From contig NZ_FMZF01000001.1 in assembly GCF_900102745.1 (NCBI RefSeq), positions 434,001 through 498,000 of the forward strand: a DNA stretch of 64,000 bases, read 5' to 3'. Shown here piece after piece: positions 36,027-47,831 of this stretch. The notes under the pieces were generated by a model. That model made no database searches, was not told the origin of the DNA, and saw nothing but the letters and a program-made list of their open reading frames with translations. A program made the translations under genes and the position numbers. Within the stretch, counting starts at the first letter, position 1. Every line of letters begins with the position of its first letter. The stretch comes from Geodermatophilus telluris. GTDB taxonomy: Bacteria; Actinomycetota; Actinomycetes; Mycobacteriales; Geodermatophilaceae.

Positions 36027-37312
36027 TAGTGCTCCCCTCGTCGGTAGACCAGGCCGTCGGCCTTGGGCATGCGCAGGCGCTGCGAGGCCAGGGACAGCAC
36101 GAGCAGCGTGGTCAGGTGCGGCGTGAACGACACCAGGCCCGGCGGCAGCTCGTCGACGGTCAGGAAGCCGACCAGCGAGGCCGCCGCGACCACCGCGGCG
36201 ATGCCCGCCGGCAGCAGCCGGCCGCGCAGCGCCTGCACCACCGCGACGGCGGCCAGCAGCAGGGCCACGAGCAGGAACAGCGCGACGACGGCCGTGCGGC
36301 TGCGCAGCTGCAGGGCGTCGGTGAAGCCGAACAGGGCCGCGCCCGCGGCCAGTCCGCCGGGCCGCCAGTTGCCGAAGATCAGCGCGGCCAGCCCGATGAA
36401 GCCGCGGCCGTTGACCTGCCCCTCGCGGTAGATGCCGGCGATGAAGACGAGGAACACCCCGCCCAGCCCGGCGAGCGCCCCGGAGACGAGCACCGCGACG
36501 TACTTCAGCCGGTACACCGGGACGCCGAGGGAGTCGGCCGCCGCGGGGTTCTCGCCGCAGGAGCGCAGCCGCAGCCCGAACGCCGTCCGCCACAGCAGCA
36601 GGTAGGACGCCGGCACCAGCAGCACCGCGATGAGGGTGAGCAGGCCGACCCCGCTGGTCAGGCCGCGGAGCACGCCGGCGAGGTCGCTGACGAGGAACCA
36701 GTGCTGCCGCTCCAGGGAGCCGAGCAGGTCGGGGCCGGAGGACAGCACCGGGACGGAGAACGTCGGCGGGTCGCCCTTCACCGGCGGGGACTGGGTGACG
36801 CCGCCGCCGGCCGGGTTGTCGCTGTAGAGCAGCTCGGACAGGAAGCGCACCAGGCCGCCGGCGAGGATGTTGATCGCCACGCCGGAGACCACGTGGTCGA
36901 CGCCGAAGGTCACCGTGGCCACGGCGTGCAGCAGCCCGCCGATCGCGCCGAACAGCAGCCCGCCGACGACGGCGGCGCCCCAGCCCCACTGGTAGCCGGC
37001 GAACCCGGCTCCCCAGGTGCCCAGGATCATCATCCCGTCGAGGCCGATGTTCACCACGCCCGCGCGCTCGGCGAACAGTCCGCCGAGCGCGGCCAGGCCG
37101 ATCGGCACGGCCAGCAGCAGCGCCGCGGCGATGGTCGAGGAGCTGGTCAGCGCCTCCTGGCCGCTGACGACCCGCACGACCGAGACCAGCAGCAGGACGC
37201 CCAGCAGCAGCCAGGTCAGCCGGCGGGCCCGGCCGCCGCCGGTGAGCAGGTCGGTCAGCGGGCCGCGGCCGGGCCGGGTCCCGCTGCCCGGAGGGGTCGC
37301 CACGGTGCTCAT
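36026..37312 (-). CDS. Nucleoside ABC importer permease 2 (BPD_transp_2 family)
   Basis: 428 residues with about ten hydrophobic helices. LGGLFAERAGVVNIGLDGMM is the entry signature of the sugar/nucleoside permease family, and SCGENPAAADSLGVPVYRLK is the conserved EAA-like coupling loop. An extended periplasmic loop of about 60 residues follows helix 5. Family knowledge: such permeases pair with an RbsA-like double ATPase and a BMP lipoprotein. ATG 37312 overlaps the permease 1 stop by 4 nt. Direct coupling to cdd and deoA supports nucleoside as substrate. Confidence 0.92.
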   Translation of the reverse strand: MSTVATPPGSGTRPGRGPLTDLLTGGGRARRLTWLLLGVLLLVSVVRVVSGQEALTSSSTIAAALLLAVPIGLAALGGLFAERAGVVNIGLDGMMILGTWGAGFAGYQWGWGAAVVGGLLFGAIGGLLHAVATVTFGVDHVVSGVAINILAGGLVRFLSELLYSDNPAGGGVTQSPPVKGDPPTFSVPVLSSGPDLLGSLERQHWFLVSDLAGVLRGLTSGVGLLTLIAVLLVPASYLLLWRTAFGLRLRSCGENPAAADSLGVPVYRLKYVAVLVSGALAGLGGVFLVFIAGIYREGQVNGRGFIGLAALIFGNWRPGGLAAGAALFGFTDALQLRSRTAVVALFLLVALLLAAVAVVQALRGRLLPAGIAAVVAAASLVGFLTVDELPPGLVSFTPHLTTLLVLSLASQRLRMPKADGLVYRRGEH

Positions 37313-38550
37313 GCGCCGGTCTCCTGCCGCTCGTCGGTGCGCTGTCCCGCGCCGGTGGTCCGGCTGACGCCGGCGCCGGTGCCCTCGCCGCCGGCCGCCC
37401 CGGGGCCGCCGGTGCTCTGGCCGGGACCGGTGCTGCCGTCGCCGGCGACCGCGGCCGCGGGGCCGGAGCCGCGCTCGGCGGAGCGGCGGGCCACCCGGCG
37501 GGCGACCTCGTTGGCGACGACGACGGCGAGCACGATCGTGCCCTGGATGATCGTGACGACCGAGGCCGGGAAGTCCTGGATCTGCAGCGGGACCAGCGCC
37601 CGGTCGAGGAAGGCGAACAGCAGCGCACCGAGCGCGATGCCGATCGGCTTGTTGCGGCCGAGCAGGGCGACGGCGATGCCGAGGAAGCCGAGCCCGGAGG
37701 TGAAGTCGGTGGTGTAGGCGTGCGTGGAGCCGAGCAGGTCGGGCAGCCCGATGAGCCCGGCCACCGCGCCCGACAGCAGCATCGTCTTGACCACCATGCC
37801 GCGGGAGTCGACGCCGCTGGCGCTGGCCGCCGACGGCGACAGGCCCGCCGCGCGCAGGTCGAAGCCGAAGCGGGTGCGGTTGAGCAGCACCGCGATCACC
37901 GCGCCGACGACGACGGCCACCAGCAGGAAGCCGTAGAGCTGCCGCGGCGGGTTGGCCAGCCCCAGCGCGCCGAGGACGCCGTTGAGGCTGGGCACCCAGC
38001 CCGACTCGGGGATCTCGGCGGTGCTGATGATCGAGGCGCCCTCCGGGCTGCCCCGCAGCGGGCCGGTGAGCAGGAAGGACGCGATGCCCAGCGCGATGAC
38101 GTTGAGCATGATCGAGCTGATGACCTCGCTGACGCCGCGGGTCACCTTCAGGACCGCGACGATGCCCGCCCAGACCGCGGCGACCGCCATCGCGACCAGC
38201 ACGATCAGCAGCACGTGCAGCGGACCGGGCAGCACGACGGCGGCGCCGACGCCGGCGGCCACGACGGTCGCCAGCCGGTACTGGCCCTCGACGCCGATGT
38301 TGAACAGCCCCATGCGGAAGGCGATCGCCACGGCCAGGCCGGCGAGGAACAGCGGCACCGCCCGGTTGAGCACCACGACCAGGGCGGTGACCTGCTGGCT
38401 CGGGGTGTCGCCGAAGTCGACCATCACCTCGAACGCGCGCAGCGGGTCCACCTGCAGCGCCGCCATCACCGCCGAGGAGATGAGGACGGCGACGACGACG
38501 GCGAGGACGGGGGCGAACAGGGCCAGGCCGACCCGGCGGAGGACGCTCAC
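37309..38550 (-). CDS. Nucleoside ABC importer permease 1 (BPD_transp_2 family)
   Basis: 413 residues with about nine hydrophobic helices. FRMGLFNIGVEGQYRLA is the family entry motif and RAAGLSPSAASASGV the coupling loop. The C-terminal 60 residues are Gly/Thr/Ala-rich and likely disordered in the cytoplasm, unusual in length for this family. GTG 38550 overlaps the ATPase stop by 4 nt. It forms the channel with permease 2. Confidence 0.92.
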   Translation of the reverse strand: MSVLRRVGLALFAPVLAVVVAVLISSAVMAALQVDPLRAFEVMVDFGDTPSQQVTALVVVLNRAVPLFLAGLAVAIAFRMGLFNIGVEGQYRLATVVAAGVGAAVVLPGPLHVLLIVLVAMAVAAVWAGIVAVLKVTRGVSEVISSIMLNVIALGIASFLLTGPLRGSPEGASIISTAEIPESGWVPSLNGVLGALGLANPPRQLYGFLLVAVVVGAVIAVLLNRTRFGFDLRAAGLSPSAASASGVDSRGMVVKTMLLSGAVAGLIGLPDLLGSTHAYTTDFTSGLGFLGIAVALLGRNKPIGIALGALLFAFLDRALVPLQIQDFPASVVTIIQGTIVLAVVVANEVARRVARRSAERGSGPAAAVAGDGSTGPGQSTGGPGAAGGEGTGAGVSRTTGAGQRTDERQETGA

Positions 38551-40154
38551 GCCGCACCCGCCGCGGTCTGCGCGCCGGTCATGTACCCGCCCAGCTCCTC
38601 GGGGGTGACCGCCGACGGGTCGAGGGTGGCCACCAGCCGGCCGCGCAGCATGACGTGCAGCGTGTCCGACAGGCCGATGAGCTCGTCGAGGTCGGCCGAG
38701 ACCAGCAGGATCCCCATCCCCTCGGCCCGGGCCTCCTCCAGCAGCCGCCAGATGGCGCCCTGCGCGCCGACGTCGACGCCGCGGGTCGGGTGGGCGGCCA
38801 GCAGCAGCCGCGGCCGCGCGCTCATCTCCCGCCCGACGATCAGCTTCTGCTGGTTGCCGCCGGAGAGCGCGACGGCCAGCGTGTCCGGGCCGGGGGCGCG
38901 GACGTCGTAGTCGCGCATGATCCGCGCGGTGTCGGCGCGGGCGGCGCGGCGGTCGATGAAGGGCCCCTTGACCGCCGGCGGGCGGGTCTGGTGGCCCAGG
39001 ATCCGGTTCTCCCACAGCGGTGCGTCGAGCAGCATGCCCTGGCGGTGCCGGTCCTCGGGGATGAAGCCCAGGCCGGCCTCCCGGCGGGCCCGCGTGCTCC
39101 ACGCGGTGATGTCGTCCCCGCCGAGCCGCACGGTGCCGGTGGCCAGCGGGCGCAGCCCCATGACGGCGTCGACGAGCTCGGCCTGCCCGTTGCCCTCGAC
39201 GCCGGCGATGCCCACCACCTCGCCCTCGCGGACGGTCAGCGTGACGTCGTCGACCGGCGGGCGGCCGGTGGGCGCGGCGACGGTGACCTCCCGCAGCTGC
39301 AGCACCGGCGTCTCCCGGACCGTGGAGGTGCGGATCTCCGGCGAGGGCAGCTCGGTGCCGACCATCATCTCGGCGAGCTGGCGGGCCGTCGTCGTGCGCG
39401 GGTCGGCGGTGCCGACGGTGGTGCCGCGGCGGATGACGGTGATCGCGTCGGCGACCTTGCGCACCTCGTCGAGCTTGTGCGAGATGAAGATGACGGTGAG
39501 GCCCTCGCGCTTGAGCTCGGCGAGGTTGCCGAACAGCTCGTCGACCTCCTGCGGCACGAGGACGGCGGTCGGCTCGTCGAGGATCAGCGTGCGCGCGTTG
39601 CGGTAGAGCACCTTGGCGATCTCGACGCGCTGCCGGTCGCCGACGCCGAGGTCCTCCACCAGGTCGTCGGGGCGCAGGCCCAGGCCGTAGCGCTCGGAGA
39701 TCTCGGTGATCCGCCGGCGGGCAGTGGCCCGGTCGAGCCGCCCGCCCCGGGTGGGCTCGCTGCCCAGGACGACGTTCTCCAGGACGGTGAAGTAGTCGGC
39801 CAGCATGAAGTGCTGGTGCACCATGCCGATCCCGGCGGCGATCGCGTCGGCCGGGCTGCGGAAGGACACCTCGCGGCCGTCGAGCAGGATCTGGCCCTCG
39901 TCGGGGCGGTGCTCGCCGTAGAGGGTCTTCATCAGCGTCGACTTGCCGGCGCCGTTCTCGCCCACGATGGCGTGCACCTCGCCCCGGCGGACCCGCAGCT
40001 CGATGTCCTTGTTGGCGACCACCCCGGGGAACCGCTTGGTGATGCCGCGCAGCTCGACGGCCAGCGGGGCGGCCCCGGCGTCGCCGCCTCCCGCCCCGGT
40101 CCCGCCCGCGCTCGGGCCGGCCGGCGCGCCGGCCGGGGTGCCTGCTGTGGCCAT
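38547..40154 (-). CDS. Nucleoside ABC importer ATPase (double-domain, RbsA-like)
   Basis: 535 residues with two nucleotide-binding domains. The first has Walker A GENGAGKST, a signature region GVGDRQRVEIAK and Walker B LILDEPTAVL. The second has a degenerate Walker A (GVEGNGQAE), a good signature LSGGNQQK, and Walker B LLLAAHPTRG in which the catalytic Glu is replaced by His. One active and one degenerate site is usual in this family. A 35-residue Ala/Gly-rich leader precedes the first domain. ATG 40154 has AGGAAGG 7 nt upstream. Confidence 0.93.
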   Translation of the reverse strand: MATAGTPAGAPAGPSAGGTGAGGGDAGAAPLAVELRGITKRFPGVVANKDIELRVRRGEVHAIVGENGAGKSTLMKTLYGEHRPDEGQILLDGREVSFRSPADAIAAGIGMVHQHFMLADYFTVLENVVLGSEPTRGGRLDRATARRRITEISERYGLGLRPDDLVEDLGVGDRQRVEIAKVLYRNARTLILDEPTAVLVPQEVDELFGNLAELKREGLTVIFISHKLDEVRKVADAITVIRRGTTVGTADPRTTTARQLAEMMVGTELPSPEIRTSTVRETPVLQLREVTVAAPTGRPPVDDVTLTVREGEVVGIAGVEGNGQAELVDAVMGLRPLATGTVRLGGDDITAWSTRARREAGLGFIPEDRHRQGMLLDAPLWENRILGHQTRPPAVKGPFIDRRAARADTARIMRDYDVRAPGPDTLAVALSGGNQQKLIVGREMSARPRLLLAAHPTRGVDVGAQGAIWRLLEEARAEGMGILLVSADLDELIGLSDTLHVMLRGRLVATLDPSAVTPEELGGYMTGAQTAAGAA

Positions 40155-40335
40155 GGTGGGCCCTTCCTGCGTCGCTTGCGGCCCGCGGGTGTGCGGGCTC
40201 GCGTCCACTCTGCTGCACCGGGGGCGTGGGATCGACCACGCCCCGGCGTGCACCGCGGCCGGACCGTCGCCGACCGGCACCGGGTGCGCATTCTCCCCGC
40301 GTGCGGGGGACGCCGGGACGGCCCCCCTCGCGACG

Positions 40336-40376
40336 ACGGCGGGCCCGGGGGACGTGTGCTCCCCCGGGCCCGCCGT
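40336..40376 (-). terminator. Strong hairpin between BMP lipoprotein gene and importer ATPase
   Basis: A perfect 17-bp stem (40336-40352 with 40360-40376, 7-nt loop) starts 42 nt after the BMP stop and 182 nt before the ATPase ATG. It can act as a partial terminator or 3'-stabilising stem so that the binding protein is made in excess of the membrane components. Confidence 0.7.
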
Positions 40377-40417
40377 GTGCTGACCGCGCGATCGGCCGGC
40401 CGGGTGGCCGGCGGGCG

Positions 40418-41476
40418 TCACGGGGTCGTCGGGACCTCGATCTCGCCGTCGACGATCTGCTGGCGGTAGTCGTCGATCTGGTCCTGGATGTCGTCGATCT
40501 GCCCGCCCGAGGTGGACAGGCCGACGCCGTCGGCCTCCAGGTCGTAGACGATGTCCGAGCCGCCCTCGATGCTGCCGTCGACGTAGGAGTCGATGTAGGC
40601 CGAGACCGCGTTGTCGACCCGCTTGAGCATCGAGGTCATGATCACGGCCTGCAGCGCCGGGTCGTCGACGGTCTGGAACTGGTCGGAGTCGACGCCGATG
40701 GCGCGCTTGCCGGCCGCCGCGGCGGCCTGGAAGACGCCCAGGCCCGAGCCGCCCGCCGCGTGGTAGACGATGTCGGCGCCGGCCTCGTACATGCCCTGGG
40801 CGACCAGCAGGCCGCGGTCGGGGGCGTTGAAGCCGGAGAAGTCACCGGCCGGCGAGATGTACTGCCGGTCGATGGTGATCTGCGGGTTGACCGCCTGGGC
40901 GCCGGCCACGTACCCGGCCTCGAACTTCTGGATCAGCGGGCTCTCGACACCGCCGACGAAGCCGATGTGGTCGGTCTCGGACTTCAGCGCGGCCGCGACA
41001 CCGGCGAGGAACGAGCCCTGCTCCTCGGCGAAGAGCAGACCGGTGAGGTTGCCGGCGCCGACCTCCTCCGCGGAGGAGTCGATGATCGCGAACTGCGTGT
41101 CGGGGTACTGCTCCACGACGTCGCCGATGACCTCACCGTAGGCGAAGCCGACCGCGATGATCGGGTTGTAGCCCTCGTCGGCCAGCTGGGTCAGCAGGTC
41201 GGCGCGGTTGGAGGCGTCGGCGTTGGGGCTGAGGTCGCGGAACTCGCCGCCGTGCTCCTCGACGGCGGTCTCGAGCCCGGCCACGGCCGCGTCGTTGAAC
41301 GAGCGGTCGCCGCGGCCGCCGGTGTCGAAGGCCAGGCCGATGCGCGGCTCGTCGCTGCCGCCCTCCGAGCCGCCACCGCCGCTGCCGCTGCTGGCCTCGT
41401 CGCTGGCACAGGCGGCCAGGGCGGTGCTGGCGGCCAGCACCAGCGCCGCGACCTTCATCTTCCGCGCTCGGCGCAA
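40418..41476 (-). CDS. BMP/BmpA-family nucleoside-binding lipoprotein
   Basis: 352 residues. A basic n-region, hydrophobic core and lipobox LAAC (Cys 23) mark a lipoprotein signal; a Gly/Ser linker follows. The mature part has GLAFDTGGRGDRSFNDAA, VGFAYGEVIGD and FVGGVESPLIQKFEAGY, the hallmarks of PnrA/BmpA proteins that bind purine or other nucleosides. TTG 41476 is favoured because AGAGGAG lies 6 nt upstream; ATG 41458 is the alternative. First gene of the importer operon that continues to deoA. Confidence 0.92.
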   Translation of the reverse strand: MRRARKMKVAALVLAASTALAACASDEASSGSGGGGSEGGSDEPRIGLAFDTGGRGDRSFNDAAVAGLETAVEEHGGEFRDLSPNADASNRADLLTQLADEGYNPIIAVGFAYGEVIGDVVEQYPDTQFAIIDSSAEEVGAGNLTGLLFAEEQGSFLAGVAAALKSETDHIGFVGGVESPLIQKFEAGYVAGAQAVNPQITIDRQYISPAGDFSGFNAPDRGLLVAQGMYEAGADIVYHAAGGSGLGVFQAAAAAGKRAIGVDSDQFQTVDDPALQAVIMTSMLKRVDNAVSAYIDSYVDGSIEGGSDIVYDLEADGVGLSTSGGQIDDIQDQIDDYRQQIVDGEIEVPTTP

Positions 41477-41593
41477 GACGCTCTCCTCTCTGCGGGGACG
41501 CCCCGGTCGGGCCGGGTGTCCCGTCGGGGTCCGATGGCGCCGCGTCCGGGAACGGTCCGGCTCGCACCGGACGCGCGAGGCGGCGACTCGCGC

Positions 41594-41599
41594 ACGCTA
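41594..41599 (-). promoter_or_regulatory. Putative -10 TAGCGT of the nucleoside importer operon
   Basis: The hexamer on the minus strand would start a leader of about 110 nt before TTG 41476. Unlike most promoters here this transcript has a leader and a ribosome site. Confidence 0.4.
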
Positions 41600-41728
41600 A
41601 CCGCGGGTGGCGTCCCCGCCCTCATCCCGGAGGTGGACCGAGACGCGATCGTTGCGAAGACCCACCCGGTCGTGGTCCCGACCACGCTGGCCGCGGCCCC
41701 GTACGGCCGGATCGCCCGCCGTCGCGAC

Positions 41729-41734
41729 TAGCGT
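41729..41734 (+). promoter_or_regulatory. -10 hexamer TAGCGT, leaderless promoter of the carboxypeptidase gene
   Basis: TAGCGT ends 7 nt before GTG 41742 and supports that start over an upstream in-frame ATG at 41607. No Shine-Dalgarno is present. Confidence 0.6.
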
Positions 41735-41741
41735 CCGGCCC

Positions 41742-43058
41742 GTGCGGCGAGGACCCGGACGGCGGCTGCCGGTGCTGCTCGCCGTCCTGCCGGCCGTGCT
41801 GCTGGTCGTGCTGCTGGTCGTGCTCGCCGCCGTGCTGTCCCCCTCCTCCGCGTCCGCCGCGCCGGGGACGGCCGACCCGCGCCCCACGGCCGACCCCGCC
41901 GCCCCCACGCCCACCGCCCCGCTGCCCGGCGGCCCGCCGCAGGGGTCGGGTCCCGGTGGCGTCTGCGTGGGCGGAGCGGGCCTGGACACGCGCGGCACGG
42001 TGGTGGTCGAGGGCGCTCCCCCGCTGCCCGAGGGACTCGCCGCGGCCGGCTGGCTGGTGGCCGACGCCGGCAGCGGCGACGTCCTGGCCGCGCGCGACCC
42101 GCACGGCCGCTACTACCCGGCCAGCACGCTCAAGACGCTGACGCTGCTCACCCTGGCCCACCGGCTCGACCCCGCGACGGTGGTCGACGGCACCGCCGAG
42201 GACGAGCAGGTGGAGGGCAGCAAGGTCGGGCTCGTGGCGGGCGGCCACTACCCGGTCTCCCTGCTGTTCCAGGGGCTGGTCATGCAGTCGGGCAACGACG
42301 CGGCCAACGCGCTGGCCCGGGCGTTCGGCGGGACCGCGGCCACCGTGGCGGCGATGAACGCCACCGCGCAGGCGCTGGGCGCCTACGACACGGTCGCGGG
42401 CTCGCCGTCGGGCCTCGACGTCGCCGGGCAGTCCTCCTCGCCCTACGACCTCGCGCTCTTCTTCCGCGCCCTGGTGGCCGACCCGCTCACCGCCGGCATC
42501 CTCCTGACGCCGACGGCGCAGGTTCCCCCCGTCGAGGGCCGCTCGCCCGGCTACCAGATCCAGAACGAGAACCCGCTGTCCGGCTACCCGGGCGGGCTGG
42601 GCGGCAAGACCGGGTTCACCGACGCCGCGCGGCACACCTTCGTCACCGCGGCCGAGCGCGACGGGCGGCGGCTGGTGGCCAGCGTGATGGACACCGAGAA
42701 CCGGCCGCTGCGGGCCGCCGACCAGGCCGCGCTGCTGCTCGACTGGGGCTTCGCCGTCCCCCCGTCGGTCGGTGGGGTGGGCACGCTGGTGCGCTCGGCG
42801 GCCGACGTCCCGGTGCCCACGCCCACGCCCACGGCCACCGCGACCCCGGTCCCGAGCGCGACCCCGTCGCCGGTCGCCCCGGCCGGGGTGGCCGCCGGGC
42901 CGCCGGAGGCGGAGGACGGCGACGCCGCCCGCGGGGGGTGGGCCGTGGCCCTCGGGACGGCCGCGGTCGCGGTCGCCGCCGCGACGCTCACCGGGCGACG
43001 GCGGGCGAGGCGGCGGCCGGCACCGGCGCGGCCCGGACGGCGGGGACCGCCCGCCTGA
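41742..43058 (+). CDS. D-alanyl-D-alanine carboxypeptidase (penicillin-binding protein 5 type)
   Basis: 438 residues. An Arg-rich start and hydrophobic segment (about 8-30) form a signal peptide or anchor. The serine-peptidase triad is complete: YYPASTLKTL (SxxK), VMQSGNDAAN (SxN) and GGKTGFTDAARH (KTG). A Pro/Thr-rich linker leads to a C-terminal hydrophobic helix and Arg-rich end, so the enzyme is tethered at both ends or by the C-terminus. It trims peptidoglycan stem peptides. GTG 41742 is set by the leaderless -10. The last 71 nt overlap the YihY gene on the other strand. Confidence 0.92.
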   Translation: MRRGPGRRLPVLLAVLPAVLLVVLLVVLAAVLSPSSASAAPGTADPRPTADPAAPTPTAPLPGGPPQGSGPGGVCVGGAGLDTRGTVVVEGAPPLPEGLAAAGWLVADAGSGDVLAARDPHGRYYPASTLKTLTLLTLAHRLDPATVVDGTAEDEQVEGSKVGLVAGGHYPVSLLFQGLVMQSGNDAANALARAFGGTAATVAAMNATAQALGAYDTVAGSPSGLDVAGQSSSPYDLALFFRALVADPLTAGILLTPTAQVPPVEGRSPGYQIQNENPLSGYPGGLGGKTGFTDAARHTFVTAAERDGRRLVASVMDTENRPLRAADQAALLLDWGFAVPPSVGGVGTLVRSAADVPVPTPTPTATATPVPSATPSPVAPAGVAAGPPEAEDGDAARGGWAVALGTAAVAVAAATLTGRRRARRRPAPARPGRRGPPA

Positions 43059-44007
43059 GCGCCGGGAGGGTCGCCGTCCAGGCGGCGGTGAAGAACGCGA
43101 AGCGGACCACCAGGTTGATCCAGACCAGCGTGCCGACGGCGCCGCCGAAGGCCGACGAGGTGACGTTGCCCGAGATCAGCGACAGGTAGAGGCTGCCGAG
43201 CAGCTTCATCACCTCGAAGCCGGCGGCGCCGAACAGCGCGCCGGGCAGCAGCAGCCGCAGCGGGTGGGAGATCGAGGGCACCACGCGCAGCAGCCACAGG
43301 AACACCAGGACGTCGCCGGCGAAGGCCAGCGCGAGCCCCAGGGCACCGGTGAGGACGGCCAGGCCGGGGGCGCCCTGCACGCCCAGCTGGGCGAGCACCC
43401 ACGAGGCGGCCTGGGTGGCGAACCCGGTCAGCCCGATGCTGGCCAGCCCGGCCACGCCCAGGGCGACCAGCGCGACGAGGTCGGCGAGGTTGTCCCGCCA
43501 GAACTCCGGCTCGTCGGCCTCCCCCTTCCAGATCCGCTCCATGCCGATGCGCAGCTTGTCCATGGCGCGCAGCCCGGCGTAGAGGAAGCCGGCCGCGCCG
43601 AGCAGCGTGGTGATCCCGGCCGCGCCGACCGCCGAGCGCAGCTCGCTGACGATCTGCCGGCCGGTGGCGCCCGGGAACGCCTCCCGGACGGCGGTGAACA
43701 GCTCCCGCTGCAGCAGCGCGTCGCCGGAGAGCACCAGCGCGATCACCGAGGCGACCAGCAGCAGCACCGGGAACAGCCCGAGGAAGACGAAGTAGGTGAC
43801 GCCGGCGGCCATCAGGTCGCCCTGGGTGCGGGTGTAGCGGCCCCCGGCGCGGGCGAGGTGGTCCAGCCACGGCCGGCGGCGGCGCTGCCCCTCGACGACG
43901 GCGGTGAACCGGTCGCCCAGGCCGGTGACCCGCTCCCACGGGCGGCGCAGCCCGCCGCCCCGGGGTGCCGGGTCGGGCCGCGGCCGGTCGTCGCTGGGGG
44001 CACCCAC
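42988..44007 (-). CDS. YihY/BrkB-like inner membrane protein
   Basis: 339 residues. An N-terminal cytoplasmic part with RYTRTQGDLMAAGVTYFVFL leads into six hydrophobic helices; PGALFGAAGFEVMK and SAFGGAVGTLVWINLV are late family signatures. Family knowledge: YihY (formerly called RNase BN) is a membrane protein of unsettled function, possibly an exporter. GTG 44007 follows GGGGAG by 10 nt. It lies downstream of trpS and the 2H gene, as in M. tuberculosis Rv3336c-Rv3335c. Its 3' end overlaps the carboxypeptidase gene by 71 nt in convergent orientation. Confidence 0.88.
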   Translation of the reverse strand: MGAPSDDRPRPDPAPRGGGLRRPWERVTGLGDRFTAVVEGQRRRRPWLDHLARAGGRYTRTQGDLMAAGVTYFVFLGLFPVLLLVASVIALVLSGDALLQRELFTAVREAFPGATGRQIVSELRSAVGAAGITTLLGAAGFLYAGLRAMDKLRIGMERIWKGEADEPEFWRDNLADLVALVALGVAGLASIGLTGFATQAASWVLAQLGVQGAPGLAVLTGALGLALAFAGDVLVFLWLLRVVPSISHPLRLLLPGALFGAAGFEVMKLLGSLYLSLISGNVTSSAFGGAVGTLVWINLVVRFAFFTAAWTATLPALRRAVPAVRAAPVPAAASPAVAR

Positions 44008-44057
44008 CCGGCCGAGTCTCCCCGTCCGGGGGACGCCGCGCGCGACGCGGTGCCGGG

Positions 44058-47811
<3,754 letters not shown>

Positions 47812-47831
47812 GGCCGGAGCCGGAGGGGCCG

